Positions 37,318 to 46,610 are shown, counted from the stretch's first letter. The stretch is 64,000 nucleotides of DNA from Bradyrhizobium commune (GCF_015624505.1 NZ_CP061379.1:1-64000), one strand, 5' to 3'. A program made the numbers and translations. The notes: a model not told the origin generated them from the sequence alone.

Positions 37318-37773
37318 ATGACTGGACTTAAACCTTCCTCCGCATCCAAGGCGACCGGCATCGAGGCGCGCTGTGCCGCCACCGGCATGCGCATGACCGA
37401 GCAGCGCCGCGTCATCGCCCGCGTGCTTGCGGAAGCGATCGATCACCCCGACGTCGAGGAATTGTACCGACGCTGTGTCGCCGTCGACGACAAGATCTCG
37501 ATCTCGACCGTCTATCGCACCGTCAAACTGTTCGAGGATGCCGGCATCATCGAGCGCCACGACTTCCGCGAGGGCCGCGCGCGCTACGAGACGATGCGCG
37601 ACAGCCACCACGACCATCTCATCAATCTGCGCGACGGCAAGGTGATCGAGTTTACCTCCGAAGAGATCGAAAAACTCCAGGCCGAGATCGCCCGCAAGCT
37701 CGGCTACAAACTGGTCGATCACCGACTCGAGCTCTATTGCGTTCCGCTCGACGACGACAAGCCGACGTCTTAA
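37318..37773 (+). CDS. fur: Fur-family transcriptional regulator
   Basis: A metal-dependent repressor of about 151 residues, close to bradyrhizobial Fur. The winged helix includes STVYRTVKLFEDAGIIERHDF. The metal-binding segment DSHHDHLINLRDGKVIEF is intact. The C-terminal CxxC of many Fur proteins is absent, as usual for rhizobial Fur. In Bradyrhizobium, Fur and Irr share iron and manganese control, so irr or mntH may be targets. The start could also be ATG 37285. The order tsaB-rimI-fur is typical for Rhizobiales. Confidence 0.93.
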   Translation: MTGLKPSSASKATGIEARCAATGMRMTEQRRVIARVLAEAIDHPDVEELYRRCVAVDDKISISTVYRTVKLFEDAGIIERHDFREGRARYETMRDSHHDHLINLRDGKVIEFTSEEIEKLQAEIARKLGYKLVDHRLELYCVPLDDDKPTS

Positions 37774-37778
37774 GTCTC

Positions 37779-38459
37779 GTGCCGATAGATCTCATCATCT
37801 TCGATTGCGATGGCGTGCTCGTGGACAGCGAGGTGATCTCCTGTCGCGCGCATGCGGACGTGCTGACGCGGCACGGCTATCCGATCACGTCCGAGCAAGT
37901 GCTGGTTCGCTTCCTCGGCGTGTCCGAGAAAGACGCACGGCGCATGGTCGAACAGGAAATCGGCCGCAGCCTCCCCGACGATCTCGAGCAGCAGGTCAAT
38001 GCGGCCACACTGCAATTTTACGCCAGCGACCTGCAACCGATCACCCATGTAGCGGCCGCGATCGCCGCGATCGATCTACCCAAATGCGTCGCATCGAGTG
38101 GTACGCCCGACAAGATCCATCACGGCCTGACATGTGCCGGGCTCTACGACCTGCTCGCCCCGAACATCTTTTCCGCGAGCCAGGTCGCGCGCGGCAAGCC
38201 CGCGCCCGATCTGTTCCTGTTTGCCGCGAAGCAGATGAAGGTTGTGCCGGAACGTTGTGTCGTGATCGAGGACAGCGTCCCCGGAGTGACCGGCGCACGC
38301 GCCGCCGGGATGACCGTGCTGGGCTTTCACGGCGGCAGCCACTGCCCGCCGGGTCACGCCGAAAGGCTGCGCGCCGCAGGCGCCGGATTGACCTTCGACG
38401 ATATGCGACAACTTCCGGAGCTGGTCCGGCAGGTCGCAGCGGACGCCCTGACGGGCTGA
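37779..38459 (+). CDS. HAD-superfamily phosphatase/phosphoglucomutase-like hydrolase
   Basis: A 226-residue HAD hydrolase of the subfamily IA type. Motif I is IFDCDGVLVDSE (nucleophile Asp near residue 9), motif II is CVASSGTP, and motif III/IV is GKPAPDLFLFAAKQMKVVPERCVVIEDSVPGV. It starts at GTG five bases after the fur stop, so the two are probably co-transcribed. The substrate is likely a sugar phosphate but is not determined. It marks the left border of the two-gene island. Confidence 0.88.
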   Translation: MPIDLIIFDCDGVLVDSEVISCRAHADVLTRHGYPITSEQVLVRFLGVSEKDARRMVEQEIGRSLPDDLEQQVNAATLQFYASDLQPITHVAAAIAAIDLPKCVASSGTPDKIHHGLTCAGLYDLLAPNIFSASQVARGKPAPDLFLFAAKQMKVVPERCVVIEDSVPGVTGARAAGMTVLGFHGGSHCPPGHAERLRAAGAGLTFDDMRQLPELVRQVAADALTG

Positions 38460-38566
38460 TTTCGTCCCTCTGCCGTCATTCGGTGCACGCGCAACGCGCG
38501 TGAAGTGCGGAATCCCGAGGTTCTGGGGCGAGATCACACTCCGTCGCAGTAAGCAATACGTGTGCA

Positions 38567-39391
38567 CTAGAGCTCCAGTAGGTGAGTAAGCACGACCTCA
38601 ACGTATCGCTTTAAGTTTATCACATCCTGGCGCTCACCTGCCACGTGCGTAACAATAGAGCCTGCGGTGTAGACTGATCGAGCAAGTCCGCCGATCAACC
38701 CATCGACGGCTTCGATCGCTTTTTCTGGCAGCTCGGACGTGCTTGTCGCTTGGCCCCTGGCCCTTAAAATGAAACGAACCTGCTGCTTCATCGTCGGCTT
38801 TGGCCGATCTCTCCCATGTTCATCTTTTTCCGGTTTGTAACCATCACTCTTCCTGACTACATCAGGAGGAGCTTGGCGATCGACAACCGATCTCAGAACT
38901 TCGCGCAATTCCGCGGCTGGCCCTCGATAGGAAACTCGACTGCTATCTGACAAATCACGAATCGCTTGTTGATATGACAGTGCCGCAGTCGGGAGTAAGC
39001 CGCGCAGAGTTTCAGTTATTTGAGCCTCTATGGCGCTCTCCGCCGGTCCATCGGCTGCTGTCGCGACAGTCATTTCCAGCCGCGAAGTGATTTTTGGAAG
39101 AGCCTTCTTTACCGAGTTGATACGCCACTTGTACGAGTTGGCCGCATTATGTCCTTCCGCAAGCTCGTAAAGCTTGGTGAAATGGTCATCTAAATACTTT
39201 AGTTCGTCTTGGAACCCATCACGAGCCACGAAGGATCGCGCTTCTTGCATGTAACGCCGCGCGACGGATTTGACCTCGTCTCTGAGAGACGTCGAATTGA
39301 TGTTTACGGATTTTGATGCAACGATCTTCGCAGCGAGCTTTCGAAAGTCGCCGCAAAGCCCATGCCAAGACGCAAGCTGGGTATCAGTCAC
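38567..39391 (-). CDS. Island protein 2, uncharacterised, possible nuclease-like domain
   Basis: A 274-residue protein I cannot firmly assign. The N-terminal 130 residues look helical. The C-terminal half has three conserved-looking blocks: YRGPAAELREVL at 155-166, KPTMKQQVRFILRARG at 198-213 and RSVYTAGSIVTH at 238-249. From memory, this resembles the domain called predicted pPIWI-associating nuclease in Pfam, but I could not check. The Arg/His spacing at 238-249 is also loosely HEPN-like. The start overlaps the stop of the upstream gene by four bases, so the two proteins are translationally coupled. Coding composition is lower in G+C than its neighbours. Confidence 0.82.
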   Translation of the reverse strand: MTDTQLASWHGLCGDFRKLAAKIVASKSVNINSTSLRDEVKSVARRYMQEARSFVARDGFQDELKYLDDHFTKLYELAEGHNAANSYKWRINSVKKALPKITSRLEMTVATAADGPAESAIEAQITETLRGLLPTAALSYQQAIRDLSDSSRVSYRGPAAELREVLRSVVDRQAPPDVVRKSDGYKPEKDEHGRDRPKPTMKQQVRFILRARGQATSTSELPEKAIEAVDGLIGGLARSVYTAGSIVTHVAGERQDVINLKRYVEVVLTHLLEL

Positions 39392-39990
39392 CGCTTGCCC
39401 TTTTTGGCCGGCCTCTTACCCGCTCGGCTTCTTGGTTTGTTGGGCGCGGCCCCATCTTTTGGCATCTTATGGGCGACCAAATTGTATCCGACCGAATTCA
39501 GGCGATATTTTCCCCTTTCGATGAGATCGAGATAGCCTGCGTTTTTGGCATCGACCAATGCCTGTGATCTAGATCCCGGCATTGGGTACTTGCCTTGCAC
39601 GAAGTACTTTTGAATGTCGTCAGCAGTAATAAAATTCTGACGCTCAGAGGCAAGGTGCTCCAGGTAGTAAGCAACCACTGCGATCATTTGCGCACCTGTT
39701 GTCGGGCTCTTCTCCTCTTTGAACGAGAGAATATCGTGCGGACCATCCATCGGCGCTCGTGGGGCGACCGGTAAAGATGGCTGCCCCGGCAATAGCGGCA
39801 GCGCTGGGATAATCGGCGCAGGCGGGACGACCTGCGGCGATGCAATGCCCAAGACCTTAAACGCATGATCGATGACGCGGGTACGCACTTCGGATTTTAG
39901 CGGCTCCAATGCTTGCACCAGTGTTTTGATTGCCGCCAGCTCCGCCTCTATATCCTCAGCCACGGTTGTCTCCTTTGCCAAGACAACCAT
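39388..39990 (-). CDS. Island protein 1, uncharacterised, winged-helix-like
   Basis: A 200-residue protein of unknown function and the first gene of the pair. A helical N-terminus with LAAIKTLVQALEPLKSEVRT is at 18-37. A Pro/Ala-rich linker spans 52-85. A domain at about 88-177 (MIAVVAYYLEHLASE, ITADDIQKYF, ALVDAKNAGYLD, GKYRLNSVGYNLVAHKMP) looks like a winged helix. A strongly basic tail (KPRSRAGKRPAKKGKR) may bind nucleic acid. ATG 39990 is chosen; upstream in-frame ATGs run toward miaB. The layout suggests a DNA-binding or adaptor partner for the next gene. Confidence 0.8.
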   Translation of the reverse strand: MVVLAKETTVAEDIEAELAAIKTLVQALEPLKSEVRTRVIDHAFKVLGIASPQVVPPAPIIPALPLLPGQPSLPVAPRAPMDGPHDILSFKEEKSPTTGAQMIAVVAYYLEHLASERQNFITADDIQKYFVQGKYPMPGSRSQALVDAKNAGYLDLIERGKYRLNSVGYNLVAHKMPKDGAAPNKPRSRAGKRPAKKGKR

Positions 39991-40205
39991 CCTGTGTGCT
40001 ATGGGGACGAGAGTAAAGCGGCAGCTTTCAGCGGGCCTCCGATCCGGACTGGGGCGCAAAAGAGCCCAGAATCGAAGATTTTGCGCGAATTTTCCGATCT
40101 CAGCCCTCTGGCCTCCTCGGAACGCCCCTTTCGGCCCCCATTCGCTGGATTTTCGGATCCCCAACCTATATCTCAGGGCCGTCCTCCACCACCATCCCGG
40201 GTTCC

Positions 40206-41603
40206 ATGACGCCGCCGCGCAAGCTGCACATCAAATCATATGGCTGCCAGATGAATGTCTACGATGCCCAGCGCATGGTGGACACGCTGGCCCCGGAAGG
40301 ATTCGTGGAGACGGCGAACGCCGAGGACGCCGACCTCGTCATCCTCAACACCTGCCACATCCGCGAGAAGGCCTCCGAAAAGGTCTATTCCGAGCTCGGT
40401 CGGCTGCGCGTCGCCAAGGACGAGGCCGCGCGCGAGGGCCGCGCGATGCAGATCGCCGTCGCCGGCTGCGTGGCGCAGGCTGAAGGCGAGGAGATCGTGC
40501 GCCGCGCGCCGGTGGTCGATGTCGTGGTCGGCCCGCAGAGCTATCATCATCTGCCGGAATTGCTGAAGCGCGCCGGCGATAAAGGCCGCGCGATCGAGAC
40601 CGAATTTCCGGCCGCAGACAAGTTCGGCTTCCTCGCCCAGCCGAAACCCGAGGCGATCCGCGCGCGCGGCATCTCCGCTTTCGTCACGGTGCAGGAAGGC
40701 TGCGACAAGTTCTGCACCTTCTGCGTCGTGCCCTACACGCGCGGCGCCGAAGTCTCGCGACCCGTGGCGAAGATCATCGACGACGTGAAGCGGCTCGCCG
40801 ACAACGGCGTGCGCGAGCTCACGCTGATCGGGCAGAACGTCAACGCCTATCACGGCGAGGGGCCGGACGGGACAGACTGGGGGCTCGGCAAATTGCTCGA
40901 GCGCCTGGCGAAAATTCCCGGCATCGCACGGCTGCGCTATTCGACCAGCCATCCCCGCGACGTCGATGACAGTTTGATTGCAGCCCATCGCGAACTCGGC
41001 GAGCTGATGCCGTTCGTGCACCTGCCGGTGCAGTCGGGTTCGGACCGGATTCTCGCCGCCATGAACCGGAAACATACCGCCGATGATTATCGCCGTGTCA
41101 TCGACCGTTTCCGCAGAGCGCGCCAAGACATTGCTTTTTCATCAGATTTTATCGTCGGCTTCCCCGGCGAGAGCGAGCAAGATTTTCTCGCCACCCTCGC
41201 GCTTGTCACGCAAATCGGCTACGCTGCGGCGTATTCGTTCAAATACTCCGCCCGGCCGGGAACGCCGGCCGCGGATATGCAGGAGACGGTGTCCCCCGCC
41301 GAGATGGACCAGCGATTGGAGCGGCTCCAGGAACTGATCGACAGCCAGCAATCGGCCTTCAACAAGGCTGCGATTGGCTCAACGGTCGACGTGCTGTTCG
41401 AACGTCCGGCGCGCAAGGACGGCCAGATCGTGGGCCGCACTGCTTTCCTCCAACCTGCGCATGTGATGGCCTCGCCCGACATCATCGGACAGATCCTGCC
41501 GGTGCGGATCGACAGCCTCGAACGCTACAGTTTCCTCGGCGAGCTCGCCACGCCACACGGTGCACGCGAGTCCGCTTTATCATCCATCGCCACTGGAGCC
41601 TGA
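40206..41603 (+). CDS. miaB: tRNA-2-methylthio-N6-dimethylallyladenosine synthase MiaB
   Basis: MiaB adds the 2-methylthio group to i6A37 in tRNA, using two [4Fe-4S] clusters. The 465-residue protein has the N-terminal UPF0004 cysteines Cys14, Cys50 and Cys88, and the radical-SAM CxxxCxxC at Cys166, Cys170 and Cys173. A C-terminal TRAM domain is present. The length is normal. phoH follows four bases after its stop. The 215-bp gap upstream holds the promoters of both miaB and the divergent island pair. Confidence 0.95.
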   Translation: MTPPRKLHIKSYGCQMNVYDAQRMVDTLAPEGFVETANAEDADLVILNTCHIREKASEKVYSELGRLRVAKDEAAREGRAMQIAVAGCVAQAEGEEIVRRAPVVDVVVGPQSYHHLPELLKRAGDKGRAIETEFPAADKFGFLAQPKPEAIRARGISAFVTVQEGCDKFCTFCVVPYTRGAEVSRPVAKIIDDVKRLADNGVRELTLIGQNVNAYHGEGPDGTDWGLGKLLERLAKIPGIARLRYSTSHPRDVDDSLIAAHRELGELMPFVHLPVQSGSDRILAAMNRKHTADDYRRVIDRFRRARQDIAFSSDFIVGFPGESEQDFLATLALVTQIGYAAAYSFKYSARPGTPAADMQETVSPAEMDQRLERLQELIDSQQSAFNKAAIGSTVDVLFERPARKDGQIVGRTAFLQPAHVMASPDIIGQILPVRIDSLERYSFLGELATPHGARESALSSIATGA

Positions 41604-41607
41604 ACCC

Positions 41608-42666
41608 TTGCCAAAAAGCGCATCGGATTCGTCTTCCCTCGCTCCCAGCCGCAAGTTTGACCGCGACATGCAAGTTCCGCCCGAGACCCAGGTCGTCATC
41701 GACTTCGACGACAACCGCGCCGCATCCGCGCTGGTCGGCCCCTACGGCCAGAACCTGGCGCAGATCGAGCGCCGGCTTGGTGTCGTCGTCGATTCCAAGG
41801 GCAATCACATCACCATCGGCGGCACCCGCGACGGCTGCGATGCGGCGCGGCGCGTGCTGGAGACACTCTATGCCCATGCGGTGAAGGGGCAGGATGTCGA
41901 CCAGGGCGAGGTCGAAGGCGCGATCCGCGCGGTGATCGCGCAGGGCTCGCTGTTCGAATTCGACGCCAAGTCAGCGAAGTCGACCTTCGACAGCATTAAC
42001 CTGCGCAAGCGCCCGGTCCGCGCGCGCACGGCCGCGCAGGACTCCTACATCCGTGCGCTGAAGCGCCATGAGCTGGTGTTCGGCATTGGACCTGCCGGCA
42101 CCGGCAAGACCTGGCTTGCGGTCGCGCATGCCGCGCAGCTGTTCGAGCGCAAGGAGGTCGACAAGATCATCCTGTCGCGTCCCGCGGTCGAAGCCGGCGA
42201 ACGGCTCGGCTTCCTGCCCGGTGACCTCCGCGAGAAGGTCGATCCTTATCTGCGTCCGATCTACGACGCGCTCTACGATTTGATGGACGCCCGCATCGTC
42301 GAGCGCGCGCTCCAGACCGGCGAGATCGAGATCGCGCCGCTCGCCTTCATGCGCGGCCGCACGCTGACCAATGCCGCCATCATCCTGGACGAGGCGCAGA
42401 ACACGACATCGATGCAGATGAAGATGTTCCTGACGCGTCTCGGCGAAAACAGCCGGATGATCGTGACCGGCGACCCCTCGCAGATCGACCTGCCGAACGG
42501 CCAGACCTCGGGCCTCGCGGAGGCGACCAAGCTCTTGGGTGGCGTCGAAGGCATTGCACAAGTTCATTTCAAAGCCGAAGACGTGATCCGCCACGAGCTC
42601 GTGGCGCGGATCGTCGCCGCCTATGAAGGGGCGCCGCAGCGGCCGCCCGCCGGCACCAAATCCTGA
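41608..42666 (+). CDS. PhoH family ATPase
   Basis: A 352-residue protein of the PhoH/YbeZ type with a KH-like N-terminal region (LVGPYGQNLAQIERRLGVVVDSKG) and a P-loop ATPase, Walker A GPAGTGKT at 161-168, plus LDEAQNTTSMQMKMFLTRLG. TTG 41608 is preferred because it sits just after the miaB stop and is preceded by GGAG; an upstream in-frame ATG would overlap miaB. It pairs with ybeY downstream, and the two act together in ribosome and RNA metabolism. Confidence 0.92.
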   Translation: MPKSASDSSSLAPSRKFDRDMQVPPETQVVIDFDDNRAASALVGPYGQNLAQIERRLGVVVDSKGNHITIGGTRDGCDAARRVLETLYAHAVKGQDVDQGEVEGAIRAVIAQGSLFEFDAKSAKSTFDSINLRKRPVRARTAAQDSYIRALKRHELVFGIGPAGTGKTWLAVAHAAQLFERKEVDKIILSRPAVEAGERLGFLPGDLREKVDPYLRPIYDALYDLMDARIVERALQTGEIEIAPLAFMRGRTLTNAAIILDEAQNTTSMQMKMFLTRLGENSRMIVTGDPSQIDLPNGQTSGLAEATKLLGGVEGIAQVHFKAEDVIRHELVARIVAAYEGAPQRPPAGTKS

Positions 42667-42725
42667 CGAGACAACAACCGGACCAAGAGAGCGCGGCGGA
42701 GGCGTTCTTCGTTCCGAACAGAACC

Positions 42726-43235
42726 ATGTCGCATCCCAACCTTCCCATCACCGAGGTCCTCGTCGTCGCCGATTGCTGGCAGGGCGAGCCTGACGCCGAA
42801 GCCGTGATCCAGCGCGCTGTCGCTGCCGCCGCCGAATCTGTCGACGAGGACGTCGCGGACGCGGAAGTGGCCGTGATGCTGACCGATGATGCCGGCATCC
42901 GCACGCTGAACGGCAACTGGCGCGGCATCGACAAGCCGACCAACGTGCTGTCGTTCCCCGCACTCCAGCCGGAAGGCGAATGGAAGCCGGGCGACGCGCC
43001 GCGCATGCTCGGCGACATCGCGATCGCTTACGAGACCATGCGGCGCGAAGCGGACGAGGAACACAAGCCGTTCGATCACCATTTGAGTCATCTCGCCGTG
43101 CATGGTTTCCTGCATCTGATCGGCTACGATCACGAGAACGACGACGACGCGGAAGAGATGGAAGCGCTTGAGACCGAGATCCTGGCTCATCTCGGCATCC
43201 CCGATCCCTATGCAGATCGCGCTGGGGCGCACTGA
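42726..43235 (+). CDS. ybeY: Endoribonuclease YbeY
   Basis: YbeY is a zinc-dependent RNase that matures 16S rRNA and takes part in ribosome quality control. The 169-residue protein has the metal site HGFLHLIGYDH with flanking His residues near 130-145, and the substrate region PTNVLSFP. It lies between the PhoH gene and a CorC/HlyC gene. One base separates its stop from the next start. Confidence 0.94.
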   Translation: MSHPNLPITEVLVVADCWQGEPDAEAVIQRAVAAAAESVDEDVADAEVAVMLTDDAGIRTLNGNWRGIDKPTNVLSFPALQPEGEWKPGDAPRMLGDIAIAYETMRREADEEHKPFDHHLSHLAVHGFLHLIGYDHENDDDAEEMEALETEILAHLGIPDPYADRAGAH

Positions 43236-43236
43236 G

Positions 43237-44355
43237 ATGCCCGATTCAGAACCTATCCACGACAATCCGCGCAACACGGCCAATCTGCCGGCCGTGGTGA
43301 CCCCCGGCGAGGTGCTGCGCCCGACCGCCGAAGGCTGGCTGCTGCGTGCCATCCGCACATTGTTCGGCTGGAAGGCGGGATCGGTGCGCGACGATCTCCA
43401 GGTCGTGCTCGACGCCACCACGCCCGACGACACCGGCTTCTCCGCGGTCGAGCGCACCATGCTGCGCAACATCCTCGGCCTGCACGAGCGCCGCATCGCC
43501 GACGTCATGGTGCATCGCGCCGACATCATCGCGGTGAAGCGCGACATTCCGCTCGGCGAGTTGATGGACCGCTTCGAGAGCGCCGGCCATTCGCGCCTCG
43601 TGGTCTACAACGAGACGCTCGACGATCCCGTCGGCATCGTTCACATCCGCGACCTGCTCGCCTTCATGACCGCGCGTGCGCGCGTGTCGGAAGCCACCAA
43701 GACCAAGCGCAAGAAGCCGCTCCCGGCCGGGCTCGACCTGCGCACGGTCGATCTGGCGCTGCCGCTTGGGGACGCGCGCATCATCCGCAAGCTGCTCTAC
43801 GTGCCGCCGTCGATGCGGGCGATCGACCTCTTGGCCCAGATGCAGGCCACCCGCATCCACCTCGCACTGGTCGTCGACGAATATGGCGGCAGCGACGGGC
43901 TGGTCTCGCTGGAGGACATCGTCGAGCAGATCGTCGGCGAGATCGACGACGAGCATGACAGCGACGAGCCGCCCTCGATCGTGCGTCTGCCCGACAACGC
44001 CTTCATCGCCGATGCCCGCGCCAGCCTCGACGACGTCCGCTCGGTGATCGGCGAAGATTTCGTCACCGGCGAAGCCGGCGAAGAGGTTGAGACGCTGGGC
44101 GGCTATCTCGTCAGCTTCGTCGGCCGCCTGCCAGTACGTGGCGAGGTGATCTCGGGCCCCGGCAATTACGAGGTCGAGGTGCTCGATGCCGATCCGCGCC
44201 GCGTCAAGCGGCTGCGCATCTCGACGCGGAAGGAACGACCCGCGCCGCGCACCCAGCGTGAAAGCCGCCGCCGCGAGGCCCCGCCGGAGAGCGGTCAACC
44301 GCCGGCCAGTGACACGCAGACCCCGCCGCCCGCCGACGGGACCGGTCCGCAGTGA
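43237..44355 (+). CDS. CorC/HlyC-type CBS-domain protein
   Basis: A 372-residue protein of the hemolysin C / CorC family with tandem CBS domains and a C-terminal CorC_HlyC transporter-associated domain. IADVMVHRADIIAV, RLVVYNETLDDPVGIVHIRDLL and HLALVVDEYGGSDGLVSLEDIVEQIVGEI are diagnostic. The N-terminal membrane domain of full CorB/CNNM proteins is absent, so this is the soluble type. The C-terminal tail is rich in Pro, Arg and Glu. Its stop overlaps the lnt start (GTGA); CorC and Lnt are commonly paired and linked to envelope or magnesium homeostasis. Confidence 0.92.
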   Translation: MPDSEPIHDNPRNTANLPAVVTPGEVLRPTAEGWLLRAIRTLFGWKAGSVRDDLQVVLDATTPDDTGFSAVERTMLRNILGLHERRIADVMVHRADIIAVKRDIPLGELMDRFESAGHSRLVVYNETLDDPVGIVHIRDLLAFMTARARVSEATKTKRKKPLPAGLDLRTVDLALPLGDARIIRKLLYVPPSMRAIDLLAQMQATRIHLALVVDEYGGSDGLVSLEDIVEQIVGEIDDEHDSDEPPSIVRLPDNAFIADARASLDDVRSVIGEDFVTGEAGEEVETLGGYLVSFVGRLPVRGEVISGPGNYEVEVLDADPRRVKRLRISTRKERPAPRTQRESRRREAPPESGQPPASDTQTPPPADGTGPQ

Positions 44356-45965
44356 GCGCCTTCCAGCGACTTCGACAGATTGCGCTTGCCGTCATCCTGA
44401 CCTGGGGATGGAAGCGCGCCGTCCTCGCGATGGCGGCCGGCGCGCTGTCGGTTCTGGCGCTGGCGCCGTTCAACATCTTCCCGGTGCTTTTCATCACCTT
44501 GCCCCTGATGGTCTGGCTGATCGACGGCGCGGGTGCCGGACGGTACGGCGGCATCCCCGCCGCAGCGCTGACTGGCTATTGGTTCGGGCTCGGCTATTTC
44601 GTCCCAGGACTCTACTGGATCGGCATCGCCTTCTTCGTCGACGCCGATATGTTCGCCTGGCTGACACCTTTCGCCGTGCTGGGCCTGCCGGCCTATCTCT
44701 CGATCTTCACCGCGATCGGATTTGCGCTGGCCCGCCTGCTCTGGACCAAGGATGCCACCCGCATTCTTGCGCTCGCCGCAAGCCTCACCATTGCCGAATG
44801 GCTGCGCGGCCACACGCTGACCGGCTTTCCCTGGAACGCGTTCGGCTATGCACTGTCGGAGCCGCTGCCGCTGGCACAGACGGCTTCGCTGATCGGCCTG
44901 TGGGGCATGACGTTCCTCACGATCGCGATCGTCGCAAGCCCTGCCACGCTGATCGACCGCACGCCGGATCGCCGGCCGGCGTGGCGCGCGCCGGCCGCAG
45001 CGGTTGCGCTGCTGGTCGTAATGGGCATCTTTGGCGCGATCCGCCTGTCGCTGCATCCGACCACGATGGTCGCGGGCACCAGGCTGCGGTTGATGCAGCC
45101 GGACCTGACGCAGGATGCAAAGTTCAACTACTCCGCCAAGGCGGAGGTGATGAAGAAATATCTGACGCTATCGGATCGTTCGTCCGGGCCGCAATCGACC
45201 GGCGTGCGCGACGCCACCATCCTGATCTGGCCGGAATCCGCCTTTCCGTTCTTCCTGACCCGTGAAGCCGACGCGATGGCGCAGATCGCCGAGCTTCTGC
45301 CGAAGGGCACGGTGCTGATCACGGGTTCGGTCCGTGCGCCTGATCTGCCGCGGGGCACGCCGATCACGCGCGCGTATAATTCGATCTACGTCATCGGTCA
45401 CGACGGCAGTGTGCTCTCGGTCTACGACAAGCTGCACCTCGTGCCGTTTGGCGAATTCCTTCCCTATCAGGATCTGATGGAAAAGCTCGGCTTCGAGCAG
45501 CTGACGCGCATGCGCGGCGGCTTCATTCCCGGCACGGTGCGGCACGCGCTGCCGGTGCCGAGTGCGCCGCCTGTGCTTCCGCTGATCTGTTACGAGGCGA
45601 TCTTCCCCGACGAGGTTGGCACGCGCGACGAACGCCCGGGCTGGATCGTGAACCTCACCAATGACGGCTGGTTCGGGATCTCGACCGGTCCCTACCAGCA
45701 TCTCCAGCAGGCGCGGATGCGCGCGATCGAGCTCGGACTACCGCTGGTTCGCTCCGCAAATACCGGCGTGTCTGCCGTGATCGACCCGGTGGGACGAATC
45801 GTGGCCAGCCTTGGCCTCGGAATCGAAGGCATTTTGGATGCAAGCCTGCCCGCCGCAATCCCGCCCACGATCTACGCGCGCGTCGGTGACGTCCCCGCGG
45901 CCATGCTCGTCGCGCTGGCTGTGTTTCTCGCGCTGCGACGACGTGTTGCGAAGCGGCACCCCTGA
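44352..45965 (+). CDS. lnt: Apolipoprotein N-acyltransferase
   Basis: Lnt N-acylates the lipid-bearing Cys of lipoproteins, the last step of lipoprotein maturation in the inner membrane. The 537-residue protein has several N-terminal membrane segments and a C-terminal nitrilase-like domain. The catalytic Glu is in WPESAFPF (about 294), the Lys in YDKLHLVPFGE (about 358) and the Cys in LICYEAIFPDE (about 413). The GTG start overlaps the CorC stop. A hairpin terminator follows. Confidence 0.95.
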   Translation: MSAFQRLRQIALAVILTWGWKRAVLAMAAGALSVLALAPFNIFPVLFITLPLMVWLIDGAGAGRYGGIPAAALTGYWFGLGYFVPGLYWIGIAFFVDADMFAWLTPFAVLGLPAYLSIFTAIGFALARLLWTKDATRILALAASLTIAEWLRGHTLTGFPWNAFGYALSEPLPLAQTASLIGLWGMTFLTIAIVASPATLIDRTPDRRPAWRAPAAAVALLVVMGIFGAIRLSLHPTTMVAGTRLRLMQPDLTQDAKFNYSAKAEVMKKYLTLSDRSSGPQSTGVRDATILIWPESAFPFFLTREADAMAQIAELLPKGTVLITGSVRAPDLPRGTPITRAYNSIYVIGHDGSVLSVYDKLHLVPFGEFLPYQDLMEKLGFEQLTRMRGGFIPGTVRHALPVPSAPPVLPLICYEAIFPDEVGTRDERPGWIVNLTNDGWFGISTGPYQHLQQARMRAIELGLPLVRSANTGVSAVIDPVGRIVASLGLGIEGILDASLPAAIPPTIYARVGDVPAAMLVALAVFLALRRRVAKRHP

Positions 45966-45981
45966 ACATGCCGTCGCTAGC

Positions 45982-46010
45982 GGTTTCCGGCGAGGCGGCC
46001 GGAAACCTTT
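45982..46010 (+). terminator. Terminator after lnt
   Basis: GGTTTCCGG (45982-45990) pairs with CCGGAAACC (45999-46007), followed by TTT. The stem is perfect but the T run is short. A second small inverted pair, CAACCGT (46013-46019) and ACGGTTG (46026-46032), follows and could be an operator instead. Confidence 0.6.
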
Positions 46011-46129
46011 GACAACCGTAGTCCCACGGTTGACAGACTGCACACCGGCTCCCCATTCTGCACCGGCTGCACAAGACAGCGGTGCATTGCTAAATTTCTC
46101 CGCAATGTTTCCCCAATCAGAGTGAAGTT

Positions 46130-46166
46130 TTGATGTCGCTGTCACCTGAGGCAATATTCCTATTGC
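46130..46166 (+). promoter_or_regulatory. Candidate promoter and palindromic operator of the XRE gene
   Basis: TTGATG (46130-46135) and AATATT (46153-46158) are 17 bp apart. The perfect palindrome GCAATATTCCTATTGC (46151-46166) overlaps the -10 site and lies 30 bp before the XRE start. This arrangement fits autorepression by the encoded regulator, but binding is inferred. Confidence 0.4.
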
Positions 46167-46196
46167 GCCGACGGTGGTGTTTGGAGGGCTGAGGAA

Positions 46197-46610
46197 ATGT
46201 CGAAAGCGCCCAACCCTGTTGACAAATATGTCGGCAGTCGCGTGCGCATGCGCCGCATCATGTTGGGCATGAGCCAGGAAAAGCTCGGTGAGGCTTTAGG
46301 CCTTACATTCCAGCAGATTCAGAAATACGAGAAGGGCACCAACCGGGTCGGCGCGAGCCGTATCCAGCAGATCGCCGAGATCCTCCAGGTGCCGGTGTCG
46401 TTCCTGTTCGAGGGTGGACCGAGCGGCACGCCTGGGCCCAACGGCTTCGCCGAAGGCGCCTCGCCCTCCTATGTCTCCGACTTCCTCGCGACCTCCGAAG
46501 GGCTCGCGTTGACCAAGGCGTTCACCCGAATCACCGATTCGAAGCTGCGCCGCTCGATCGTCGATCTCGTCGAGCAGATCGCCGCCCGCGAAGGCCCCGA
46601 CAAGCGCTGA
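46197..46610 (+). CDS. XRE-family helix-turn-helix regulator
   Basis: A 137-residue DNA-binding protein. The Cro/CI helix-turn-helix is at about 15-70 (RMRRIMLGMSQEKLGEALGLTFQQIQKYEKGTNRV). A C-terminal helical tail with RRSIVDLVEQIAAREG probably mediates oligomerisation. Homologues lie at this same place in many Rhizobiales and are conserved, but their regulon is not known to me. A palindrome overlapping its promoter suggests autoregulation. Confidence 0.9.
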   Translation: MSKAPNPVDKYVGSRVRMRRIMLGMSQEKLGEALGLTFQQIQKYEKGTNRVGASRIQQIAEILQVPVSFLFEGGPSGTPGPNGFAEGASPSYVSDFLATSEGLALTKAFTRITDSKLRRSIVDLVEQIAAREGPDKR

